64,000 bases of DNA from contig DATFBM010000010.1 of assembly GCA_035253825.1 (NCBI GenBank), positions 96,001-160,000 of the forward strand, read 5' to 3'. The stretch's first letter is position 1. Each line of letters opens with the position of its first letter. Source of the stretch: JACCTH01 sp035253825 (GTDB lineage: Bacteria > Actinomycetota > Acidimicrobiia > Spongiisociales > ZC4RG35). Shown here piece by piece: positions 9,585 through 16,678 of this stretch. The notes beneath the pieces are model-generated. The model was not told the DNA's origin. It made no database searches and saw only the letters and a list, made by a program, of their open reading frames with translations. A program made the position numbers and the translations under genes.

Positions 9585-9644
9585 ATCGGGGCCTGCGGGT
9601 CAACCGGCCAGATCAGGGCACCCCGTCATGGGCGGTCAGTGTGC

Positions 9645-9716
9645 CAGACATCAGATATCAGATGTCAGATTTCGGAAAATCCGGAGCTTTATCTGATATC
9701 TGGAGTCTGAAGTCTG
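9645..9716. repeat. Inverted array of heptad iterons CAGAYNN
   Basis: The left half has four contiguous heptads: CAGACAT, CAGATAT, CAGATGT, CAGATTT (9645-9672). On the opposite strand the right half reads CAGACTT, CAGACTC, CAGATAT, CAGATAA (9716-9689). The outer 26-bp arms match at 21 positions. The centre contains a small hairpin (CGGA-AAA-TCCG). The array lies about 40 bp upstream of the pntAA-like start. It could be a repeat element or a protein-binding array. Confidence 0.75.
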
Positions 9717-9745
9717 CTCGTCTTTGGTCTTTTCCGTTCCCTCTT

Positions 9746-9751
9746 TAGTCT
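9746..9751 (+). promoter_or_regulatory. -10 box for leaderless pntAA-like gene
   Basis: TAGTCT, 6 nt before the ATG at 9758, in a T-rich stretch. There is no Shine-Dalgarno sequence. Confidence 0.55.
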
Positions 9752-9757
9752 TTTTCC

Positions 9758-10870
9758 ATGAAGATCGGTGTCCTCCGAGAGACCGAGACCGCAGAACGAC
9801 GGGTGGCGATCACGCCCCACATCGTGAAACGGCTCACCCAAAGGGGTCACTCGGTGGTGGTTGAGGAGCGAGCAGGGGCCGGGGCTGGACTTTCCGATGA
9901 CGCCTACCGAGCCGAGGGGGCGACGGTGGTTGGCCGGGCGGATGTGTTCGAGTCGGATCTGGTGGCGACGGTCAATGCACCCCGAGACTCCAACCTTCGA
10001 GACACCATGGTTCTCGGCTTGCTACGCCCCCTCGACGACCCTGCGCAGATGTCGTCCTATGCCAGCCGGGGGATCGCGGGGCTGGCATTCGAGCTCGTGC
10101 CCCGCACCACGCGGGCACAGGCGATGGACGCCCTTTCCTCGCAAGCCACGGTTTCGGGCTACCAGGCGGCCCTGGAAGGAGCCAAGGCATGTGATCGATT
10201 CTTTCCGATGCTGACCACCGCCGCAGGCACAATCCCACCCGCCCGGGCGCTCGTCCTCGGAGCCGGGGTGGCCGGTCTGCAGGCGATCGCCACCTGCCGC
10301 CGACTGGGGGCGGTGGTGTCGGCCTTCGACGTGCGAGCCGCGGCCGCCGAGCAGATCCGCAGCCTCGGTGCGAGCTTTATCGAGTCCGAGCTGGAGCCCC
10401 AGGATGCCGCCAGCAATGGCGGCTACGCCCGTCCGCTCGAAACCGACGCCGAGGAGAGAGTCCGCGCCAGCCTGGCTGGCCCGGTGGCGACGGCTGATGT
10501 GGTTATCGCCACGGCCGCCATCCCAGGCAAGGAGGCGCCGCTCCTAATCACGACTGCCATGGTGGAGTCGATGCGACCGGGATCGGTAGTCGTCGACGTC
10601 GCCGCCACCACCGGAGGCAATTGCGCGCTCACGAGGCCTGGAGAAGCATTCGAGCATGGAGGGGTGCACGTGATTGGCTATACCGATCTCCCCTCCCGCA
10701 AACCCTACGACGCCAGCCAGATGTATTCCCGCAACGTCGCCGCTCTCATCGAGATCATCGGCCCAGATGGGTTTCTCGATCTCTCTGATGACGTCTTGAA
10801 CCAAGTCACCGTGACCTATGGCGGCGAGGTCAGGCACCCCCGCATCCGGGAACTGGTGGCCGGCGGCTGA
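9758..10870 (+). CDS. NAD(P) transhydrogenase alpha subunit, part 1 (PntAA-like)
   Basis: This 370-residue protein has the two-domain alanine dehydrogenase/PntAA fold. Visible motifs are RETETAERRVAITP at the N terminus, the NAD-binding LGAGVAGLQAIATCRRLGA followed by AFDVR (about residues 165-190), and GYTDLPSR with SQMYSRNV, which mark PntAA rather than alanine dehydrogenase. In a complete enzyme PntAA works with the membrane subunits PntAB and PntB to couple NADH/NADPH hydride transfer to proton flow. Neither partner is in this window; the next gene, 6 bp on, is a nitroreductase. The partners may be elsewhere, or this is a soluble oxidoreductase. Confidence 0.82.
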   Translation: MKIGVLRETETAERRVAITPHIVKRLTQRGHSVVVEERAGAGAGLSDDAYRAEGATVVGRADVFESDLVATVNAPRDSNLRDTMVLGLLRPLDDPAQMSSYASRGIAGLAFELVPRTTRAQAMDALSSQATVSGYQAALEGAKACDRFFPMLTTAAGTIPPARALVLGAGVAGLQAIATCRRLGAVVSAFDVRAAAAEQIRSLGASFIESELEPQDAASNGGYARPLETDAEERVRASLAGPVATADVVIATAAIPGKEAPLLITTAMVESMRPGSVVVDVAATTGGNCALTRPGEAFEHGGVHVIGYTDLPSRKPYDASQMYSRNVAALIEIIGPDGFLDLSDDVLNQVTVTYGGEVRHPRIRELVAGG

Positions 10871-10876
10871 TCAGCC

Positions 10877-11560
10877 ATGGATTTCGTCGACGTCCTCCGG
10901 AAGCGACGAATGGTCCGCAACTTTCGACCCGACCCGGTACCGGCCGAATCCATCGAGCGGATTGTCAGCGCCGCACGCAAAGCCCCTTCGGCCGGCTTTA
11001 GCCAGGGCGTGAGCTTCATCGTCGTCACGGCGGAGTCAACCCGACAAGCCATCGCCCAACTGGCCGAGGAATCGACCTACGTTGCCGCCGGCTTCGACCC
11101 CTGGATTTCGAAAGCTCCGGTTCACCTCGTGGTGGCCGTCTCCGAGCAGGTTTACCACCAGCGCTACCAAGAACCCGACAAGCTCGAAGCGGATGGATCG
11201 GAGATCGAATGGCCGATCCCGTATTGGTGGGTGGACGCCGGAGCCGCATTGATGCTTGTGCTGCTGGGAGCAGTAGACGAGGGGCTGGCAGCCGGTTTCA
11301 TAGGGGTTCACTCCCTCCCCGGCCTCTGTGAACTCCTTGAGATCCCCGAGGAGGTCAGCCCGTTGGGGATCGTGACCCTGGGCTTTCCTCTCCCGGATCG
11401 GCGCTCGCGGTCTCTCGAGCGCGGTTGGAAAACCGACGAACAGGTTGTGCATTACGAGCGCTGGAGGCCTCAGGAAGGGGCTAGTTACGGCCCGGAGGCC
11501 CATAGCAATCCTGTAACGAAAACCGAGGATGAGCTACCTGCGAGTCGAGGTGATGTCTAG
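10877..11560 (+). CDS. Nitroreductase family FMN oxidoreductase
   Basis: A 227-residue protein of the nitroreductase fold. The N-terminal segment (DVLRKRRMVRNFRPDPV) contains the RxxRxF FMN-phosphate-binding pattern, followed by APSAGFSQGVSF, and a central AGAALMLVLLGAVDEGLAAGF segment typical of the dimer core. Such enzymes reduce nitro groups, quinones or F420-like or FMN-linked substrates with NAD(P)H; the substrate is unknown. It starts 6 bp after the PntAA-like gene, so the two are probably cotranscribed. The last about 25 residues overlap the start region of the next gene. Confidence 0.85.
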   Translation: MDFVDVLRKRRMVRNFRPDPVPAESIERIVSAARKAPSAGFSQGVSFIVVTAESTRQAIAQLAEESTYVAAGFDPWISKAPVHLVVAVSEQVYHQRYQEPDKLEADGSEIEWPIPYWWVDAGAALMLVLLGAVDEGLAAGFIGVHSLPGLCELLEIPEEVSPLGIVTLGFPLPDRRSRSLERGWKTDEQVVHYERWRPQEGASYGPEAHSNPVTKTEDELPASRGDV

Positions 11561-12254
11561 AAACCGTCCTTACGAGGAGCTCCGGTCACTTGGGGAGTTC
11601 CTCCGCCAGCGGGTGGCCGCCGACGATTCCCGTCGGGTGGCAGCCACCGCCGTGGGACGACGTCGCCCACAAAGGTCCCGGGCCTGGATTGCAGTCGTCG
11701 TCAGCACGGCTCTATTTGCCCTCGCCAACGTCGCCCTGGCCCAGGCTGCCGATCCTGCAGTTCCCGGTGAATTCTTATATCCGCTGGATCGGGCTTACGA
11801 ATGGGTATCCGACCGATTCGCATCCCAGGACCATGTTCCCGAGCGCGTGTCGGAGGCGCTGGAACTGGCCGAGGGTGGTCACACCGACCGGGCACTTCTC
11901 GTCGTCACCGAGATCCTGGGAAACGATGAGAGCCTCCAAGCCGAGATCGGAGTGCTTTCCGGAAGCGGCAGCTCGCTGGCCGTCCGCGACGAAGTGAAAG
12001 ACCTGGTGGGAGCTGCTTCCTCGGTGCATGAAGCTGCTCAAAGCGGTGACCCTGAGGCCCTGGAGGATGCCATCAGCAATGTCAAGGCGGCAGCCCGAGA
12101 CGTGGCCGAGACGGCCAGCCAAGGGGTCGCTGGCGGTGAGAATCCCGGAGTGACCGCTCCTGGTCAGTCAGGCAACCCTTCGGAGACCGCCCCCGGAGGG
12201 GATCGTGCGGGCAGCCAGGGCGGCGGCCGGGGGCAGGGCAGTTCCAATCCATAA
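11553..12254 (+). CDS. DUF5667-type membrane protein next to an ECF sigma factor
   Basis: A 233-residue protein with a short cytoplasmic N terminus rich in Arg, one transmembrane segment (about residues 45-66) and an extracytoplasmic part. The part just after the membrane (PAVPGEFLYPLDRAYEWVSDRF) matches the DUF5667 pattern (GD-LYP-KR-like), followed by acidic helices and a low-complexity Gly/Ser tail. DUF5667 proteins are commonly encoded beside sigma factors and may act as sensors or anti-sigma-like regulators. Here a sigma gene follows 79 bp downstream. I chose the ATG at 11553 because of the GAGGTGATG context; the ATG at 11529 is possible. The first 8 bp overlap the nitroreductase end. 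Confidence 0.7.
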   Translation: MSRNRPYEELRSLGEFLRQRVAADDSRRVAATAVGRRRPQRSRAWIAVVVSTALFALANVALAQAADPAVPGEFLYPLDRAYEWVSDRFASQDHVPERVSEALELAEGGHTDRALLVVTEILGNDESLQAEIGVLSGSGSSLAVRDEVKDLVGAASSVHEAAQSGDPEALEDAISNVKAAARDVAETASQGVAGGENPGVTAPGQSGNPSETAPGGDRAGSQGGGRGQGSSNP

Positions 12255-12276
12255 GGGAGGAGCAACTCGCAGGCAA

Positions 12277-12282
12277 TAGTCT
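12277..12282 (+). promoter_or_regulatory. -10 box upstream of the sigma-factor leader ORF
   Basis: TAGTCT, 6 nt before the ATG at 12289. This is the same arrangement as the other leaderless genes in the window. Confidence 0.45.
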
Positions 12283-12288
12283 GTGAGG

Positions 12289-12333
12289 ATGGCTAGGGAT
12301 CTGGGCGCGGTGGACCCGGCCCTCCAGATTTAG
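12289..12333 (+). CDS. Possible 14-codon leaderless leader ORF
   Basis: ATG at 12289, 6 nt after a TAGTCT box, encodes MARDLGAVDPALQI and ends in TAG at 12331-12333. The GTG start of the ECF sigma factor follows directly and in the same frame. It could be a leader peptide coupled to sigma translation, the true N terminus read through an amber codon, or chance. Confidence 0.35.
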   Translation: MARDLGAVDPALQI

Positions 12334-12882
12334 GTGTGGCCCCCTTACGCCGACACCGTCCGACAGGCGATCGCCGGCGACTCGAGGGCACTGACTGAAC
12401 TCCTCACCCTCGGCCACCCGCGGATAGTCGCCTTCTTCCTCGGGCTCGGGCTCGATTTGCACAGCGCCGACGATCTTGCCGCCGAGACTGCGGAAGCAAT
12501 TGTCAAAGGGATCTCCCGTCTGCGGGAACCGCAGGCTTTCGAAGCCTGGTTCTGGTCGATCGCCCGCAACCGCTTGCGCAACTTCTATCGGCGACGCCGC
12601 AGCGCCCGGCCTACGGACGCCATGATTTCCCCGGCGACTCCCGAAGAGCTCTCTATCGAAAGAGAGGAGCACCGTCGCATCCTGGCCGCTCTGGCTCAGC
12701 TCTCACCGCGGGACCGCGAGCTCCTGTGGCTAAGAGAGGTTGAGGGACTCGAGTACGAGGAGATCGGCGGCCGCTTGGGCACTGCCATCGGCACCGTGCG
12801 GGTGGCGATCCATCGGGCCCGCCGACGACTTGAAGAGATCTACCAACGAGACGAGGTCGACCGGCACCAGCCCCGCCCCTAG
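12334..12882 (+). CDS. ECF-type sigma-70 factor
   Basis: A 182-residue alternative sigma factor. Region 2 spans about residues 10-85 (DDLAAETAEAIVKGI, then FEAWFWSIARNRLRNFYRRRRS, the usual end of region 2). Region 4 spans about residues 110-165 (LAQLSPRDRELLWLREVEGLEYEEIGGRLGTAIGTVRVAIHRARRRL), a helix-turn-helix that reads the -35 element. The GTG start is fixed by an in-frame TAG immediately upstream. The DUF5667 membrane protein just upstream is the likely regulator. Its regulon cannot be read from this window. Confidence 0.88.
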   Translation: MWPPYADTVRQAIAGDSRALTELLTLGHPRIVAFFLGLGLDLHSADDLAAETAEAIVKGISRLREPQAFEAWFWSIARNRLRNFYRRRRSARPTDAMISPATPEELSIEREEHRRILAALAQLSPRDRELLWLREVEGLEYEEIGGRLGTAIGTVRVAIHRARRRLEEIYQRDEVDRHQPRP

Positions 12883-12915
12883 ACGAGGTCCTTGCCTTCG
12901 AACAGTTGTTCGATT

Positions 12916-12921
12916 TATGGT
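12916..12921 (+). promoter_or_regulatory. -10 box for leaderless exonuclease/GIY-YIG gene
   Basis: TATGGT, 6 nt before the GTG at 12928; this decides the start against the ATG at 12892. Confidence 0.5.
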
Positions 12922-12927
12922 GCGAGG

Positions 12928-14574
12928 GTGCGCCAACTCACCCTCGACGATCTGGGAGCCCCGCTTTACGACGTCACCTTCTGTGTCCTCGATCTCGAAA
13001 CCACGGGTGGATCCCCGCGGACGTGCTCGATCACCGAGATCGGAGCGGTGAAGTACCGCGGCGGGGAACTGGTGGGATCATTTGCCACCCTCGTCAACCC
13101 TGGCGTCGGCATCCCCCCCTTGATCACCATCCTCACCGGGATCACCCAACAAATGGTGGTTGCCGCTCCTCCGATCGAGGCCGCCCTCCCCCCCTTCCTC
13201 GAGTTCTGTCGAGGCACGATCATCGTCGGTCACAACGTCCGTTTCGACCTGTCATTTCTCGACTCTGTCTGCAGACGACTCGACTATCCCCTCGTCGGCT
13301 CAGAACCCGCCGGGAGAAGACACGTCGACACCGTTGGCCTGGCTCGAAGGCTGATCCGCCCCGAGGTTCGTGACCTCACCCTGGCGACCCTCGCCCGTCA
13401 CTTCCGCTCCCCCTTTCCCCCCATCCACCGGGCGTTGGAAGATGCCCGGGCCACCGCCCATGTCTTCCACTCCTTGCTCGAACGAGCCGGAACGCTCGGG
13501 GTCACCGGTCTTGACGAGCTACTGATGCTTCCCACTGCCCGCGGATCGAGCTACTACCAAAAGCTCCATCTCACCGAAGGACTTCCCCGCTCTCCCGGTG
13601 TTTACATGTTCTTCGATCGGAACTCCCAGCTCATCTACGTAGGAAAGGCCGACAACCTTCGTACCCGGGTCCGCAGCTACTTCTACGGCGATGAGAGGCG
13701 TCGGATCGGCGATCTGCTTCGACAACTGCATCGAGTCGAGTATCGGGTTTGCGCTCACAGCCTCGAGTCCGAGATCACCGAGCTGCGTCTGATCCACGCC
13801 CATCGACCTCGTTTCAATCAGCGTTCCCGCCCACCCCGACGCACGCTTTTTGTCCGCCTAACCGAGGAGCAGTTCCCGCGTCTCAGCGTCGCCCACAAAT
13901 TGGCCAGCCGGGGGCGGATGTGGCTCGGCCCTTTTCGCTCCAAAAGGGCCGCCGACCTGGTCGTGGAAGCGTTTTGGGCGTCGACCCAACTCCGCCGCTG
14001 CACGGGCCGAGCAGGAAGTCGTGACGGCCTCTGCGCTCCGGGGCAGATGGGGGTGGCGCTTTGTCCCTGTGCAGGCGGGCTCAGCGCCGATCGCTACGCA
14101 AAGGTGATAGACACCATCGTCGGCGCCCTCGATCAGGAACCCGGATTGGTCCTCGACCCCATCGCTCACAAGATGCGGCGCCTGGCCAGCGAGCGCAGGT
14201 TTGAGGAGGCCGCCCAGATGCGCGATCGCCATCGGGCCCTCGCCCGGGCCTTGGAGCGGGCCCGGGCCTGGCAGGCACTGTCCGCCGCCGGCCGGATCGA
14301 ATTGGAGAGCAACCTGGGCGAGCGGGTGGTGGTCGATCAGGGACGGCTTGTGGCGGCGTGGAGATCTGGGCAGGCCGCGCCTTTGCTAGCCACGCCGATC
14401 GAGCCCGACGACGGTCCCTCAGCCGCCAGCTATCCGGTGCCACCCACCATGGACGCCGCCGAAGAGGCCCATCTGATCTGGCAATGGATGACCGGTGGCA
14501 GGGTGCGGGTCATCGAATCGAGCGGACCGCTGGTTCTCCCGGCGGCGGCGATTCCTCATCTGAGCGCCGCCTGA
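12928..14574 (+). CDS. DEDDh exonuclease fused to GIY-YIG endonuclease domain
   Basis: A 548-residue two-nuclease protein. The N-terminal about 170 residues form a DNA polymerase III epsilon-like 3'-5' exonuclease: Asp/Glu in VLDLETTGG, Asp in HNVRFDLSFL, and His/Asp in HRALEDARATAHVF. A UvrC-type GIY-YIG nuclease domain follows (about residues 200-285: SPGVYMFFDRNSQLIYVGKADNLRTR). The C terminus has UvrC-like features, including a UVR-like helix (FEEAAQMRDRHRAL). Such fusions are known in actinobacteria and are thought to act in DNA repair, with the GIY-YIG part incising like Cho/UvrC. It is followed 22 bp later by the AAA ATPase. Confidence 0.88.
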   Translation: MRQLTLDDLGAPLYDVTFCVLDLETTGGSPRTCSITEIGAVKYRGGELVGSFATLVNPGVGIPPLITILTGITQQMVVAAPPIEAALPPFLEFCRGTIIVGHNVRFDLSFLDSVCRRLDYPLVGSEPAGRRHVDTVGLARRLIRPEVRDLTLATLARHFRSPFPPIHRALEDARATAHVFHSLLERAGTLGVTGLDELLMLPTARGSSYYQKLHLTEGLPRSPGVYMFFDRNSQLIYVGKADNLRTRVRSYFYGDERRRIGDLLRQLHRVEYRVCAHSLESEITELRLIHAHRPRFNQRSRPPRRTLFVRLTEEQFPRLSVAHKLASRGRMWLGPFRSKRAADLVVEAFWASTQLRRCTGRAGSRDGLCAPGQMGVALCPCAGGLSADRYAKVIDTIVGALDQEPGLVLDPIAHKMRRLASERRFEEAAQMRDRHRALARALERARAWQALSAAGRIELESNLGERVVVDQGRLVAAWRSGQAAPLLATPIEPDDGPSAASYPVPPTMDAAEEAHLIWQWMTGGRVRVIESSGPLVLPAAAIPHLSAA

Positions 14575-14582
14575 CCTCTTCC

Positions 14583-14588
14583 TACCAT
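14583..14588 (+). promoter_or_regulatory. -10 box for leaderless AAA ATPase gene
   Basis: TACCAT, 8 nt before the ATG at 14597; it lies in the 22-bp gap after the preceding stop. Confidence 0.55.
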
Positions 14589-14596
14589 CGCCCCAG

Positions 14597-16621
14597 ATGC
14601 GATTCATCGTTCGCCAGGGCGTCGACCCCATCGCTCGTGCCGATGCCACGCTTTTGAAGGCATTAGGCCTTCCCTATGGAGGGGTCTTGAAGATCGGGAA
14701 GACCCACGTTTTGGTCAAAGCGGGCGACACGAAAGACAGCACTGCCCTCCACCTTGGCCCGCAGGCGATGTCGAATGCCGGTGTCGCCGAGGGCCAATCG
14801 GTCGATGCGGTCCGAGCCGTCCTCGGTCATGCCGCCGTCGTCCGGCTGAGCGGCGACCGGCCGGTCGATGCCAAGGTACTGCAGCGTTATTGGCAAGGTC
14901 GCCCTCTGTCCGACGGCGACCAGGGCTCGATACCGGGGGCGGAAACGGGCACCACCGACGTGGTCGCGGTCAGAGTCGTTCAGGTCGAACCTGGCGATGC
15001 CGGCCTGGTCGGTCCCGGCACACGGTTCCTGTTCGGCGACGATGAGGAACCGAGCCCGGTGATGCCCCGGCCTCCCGACAGCCGCGAGCCGACCGCGCCT
15101 GCTCCTGCGCCGGGGCCGAGTCGATCGGAGGCCCTCTTGGCGGGACTCGACGATCAAAGAGATCTCCTCACCGGATGGCTCTCGCTGCTCACGTCCAGCT
15201 CCGACCTTCCTACCGCCTGGGGATTGCCGCGCGTGGCCGGCATCCTCCTCGAAGGCCCCCAAGGCTGTGGGAAGTCCGAGTTGGTCGCCGCGGCCGCAGC
15301 CGAGTCCGAAGCCAGAGTCCACGAGGTCCCACTCGACCAGGTCTTCAAACCGGAGAAGCTGCTCGACGTGCTCGAGGCGGCAATCCGGACCACGTCGGCT
15401 CCGGCCGTGATCTTCGTCGACCGTCTCGAGTTGGTCTCCGGGGACGAAGGCATGGCTCCTTTCCGTACCCAGATGACAGCAGTCCTTCGTTGGTTTCTCG
15501 ACTCCTTGACGTCTCAGCCCGGTCGGGCGTGTGTAATTGGCTGCTCCTCTCGAGCGGCCCTCGATCCGGCAATCGCCTCGAGTCCCTTGCTTCCCCGATC
15601 GTTGACGATTCCCCCGCCTGATCTCCACCGGCGACAGCTTCTCTTCGAGGCGGCTCTGGCACGGGTTCCGGCGGCGGATATCGACTACGCGTTGCTTGCC
15701 GGACGCTCGGCCGGGTTCAGCGGCACCGACGTGGTGGCGGCGGTGATTCAGGCCTCGACCCGACTCGCTCGCACGCCCGGTGCCAAGCTCACCAACGACG
15801 ATCTCATCGAGGCAATCCGCGACACGAATCCTTCCCTGGGGTCGCTCTCGCTGGGGGAAATGCCCAACTACGGGTTCGACAAGGTAGCCGATCTCGACGA
15901 TGTCAAGCAGCGGCTGGTCGAGGCCGTGGTTTGGCCGATTACCGATCCCGGCCGCTTCCAGAGCATGGGCATCGATCCCCCCCGCGGCATCCTTCTCTAT
16001 GGTCCCCCGGGGACCGGCAAGACCTTTGTCGTCCGTGCCCTCGCCCATGAAGCGGGGAGCGCCTTTTTCCCCGTGAAAGGTGCCGAGCTCTTGGACAAAT
16101 ACGTTGGTGAATCCGAGCGAGCCGTACGTGAGCTCTTCAGCCGAGCCCGGGCGGCAGCGCCGGCCATCATCTTCTTCGATGAGATCGACGCTCTGGCCCC
16201 CGTCCGAGGGCGCTCGACCACCACGGTCACGGACTCGGTCGTGGCCGCCCTCCTCACCGAGATGGATGGAATCACCGAGCGAGGCAATGTGGCCGTCATC
16301 GGCGCCACCAACCGAGCAGATCTGATCGACCCCGCCTTGCTACGGGCGGGCCGTTTCGAGACCCAGATCGAGATTGGACTGCCCGATGCCGCCGCCCGCC
16401 GCGCCCTCATCGATCTCTCCGACGTTCCCTTTGCCGACGATGTCGATAAGGCCAAGCTGGCCGAGGTGACAGAGGGGATGTCTATGGCCGACCTCGCCGG
16501 CGTACTGCGGGAATCGGCCCTGGCCGCCCTCCGAGCCGATTCCAAGGCGCGTCAGGTCGAGTGGATTCATCTCATAGCGGCGATCAAGCGCTGGCAGTCG
16601 TCACAGGCCGCCTCTTCTTGA
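14597..16621 (+). CDS. CDC48/p97-like double AAA+ ATPase with degenerate first ring
   Basis: This 674-residue ATPase has an N domain (about residues 1-150) resembling the CDC48 double-psi barrel, then a Pro/Ala linker (155-175), then two AAA modules. D1 (about 185-400) keeps a Walker A (GPQGCGKSE, about 219-227), but its Walker B is VIFVDRLE with Arg in place of the catalytic Glu, and the second region of homology lacks the GRFD arginine finger. D2 (about 425-665) is intact: GPPGTGKT, IIFFDEIDAL and ATNRADLIDPALLRAGRFE. It probably unfolds or extracts proteins in the cytosol, with D2 as the motor and D1 as a structural ring. Substrates are unknown. Confidence 0.9.
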   Translation: MRFIVRQGVDPIARADATLLKALGLPYGGVLKIGKTHVLVKAGDTKDSTALHLGPQAMSNAGVAEGQSVDAVRAVLGHAAVVRLSGDRPVDAKVLQRYWQGRPLSDGDQGSIPGAETGTTDVVAVRVVQVEPGDAGLVGPGTRFLFGDDEEPSPVMPRPPDSREPTAPAPAPGPSRSEALLAGLDDQRDLLTGWLSLLTSSSDLPTAWGLPRVAGILLEGPQGCGKSELVAAAAAESEARVHEVPLDQVFKPEKLLDVLEAAIRTTSAPAVIFVDRLELVSGDEGMAPFRTQMTAVLRWFLDSLTSQPGRACVIGCSSRAALDPAIASSPLLPRSLTIPPPDLHRRQLLFEAALARVPAADIDYALLAGRSAGFSGTDVVAAVIQASTRLARTPGAKLTNDDLIEAIRDTNPSLGSLSLGEMPNYGFDKVADLDDVKQRLVEAVVWPITDPGRFQSMGIDPPRGILLYGPPGTGKTFVVRALAHEAGSAFFPVKGAELLDKYVGESERAVRELFSRARAAAPAIIFFDEIDALAPVRGRSTTTVTDSVVAALLTEMDGITERGNVAVIGATNRADLIDPALLRAGRFETQIEIGLPDAAARRALIDLSDVPFADDVDKAKLAEVTEGMSMADLAGVLRESALAALRADSKARQVEWIHLIAAIKRWQSSQAASS

Positions 16622-16662
16622 AACTCGTTCTTGAATAGAATTCGCGCCCTAAGTCCCAGGGG

Positions 16663-16678
16663 TTTTACGCAAGAATGA
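16663..16678 (+). repeat. 16-bp motif TTTACGCAAGAATGAA, copy 1
   Basis: Identical to bases 44519-44504 on the minus strand, upstream of the PPIase lipoprotein gene. Here it contains the ATG at 16675. A 10-bp core (TACGCAAGAA) also occurs at 1234-1225 on the minus strand. Confidence 0.6.

Larger units (their letters stand above)
9446..9757. other. 312-bp intergenic region between UspA/CBS and pntAA-like genes
   Basis: The longest stretch without a confident gene. Part of it (9446 to about 9630) may be an unrecognised 5' extension of the UspA/CBS gene on the minus strand. It also holds a GC-rich palindrome (9554-9584), an array of inverted heptad repeats (9645-9716), a T-rich stretch (9719-9757), and the -10 box of the next gene. 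Confidence 0.7.

Noticed and set aside
9758..10870. Alanine dehydrogenase
   Set aside because: GYTDLPSR and SQMYSRNV fit PntAA better; alanine dehydrogenase signatures are weaker.
14663..16048. Long open frame antisense to the AAA ATPase gene
   Set aside because: High GC produces long antisense frames; its sequence has no family features and the sense strand encodes a clear AAA protein.
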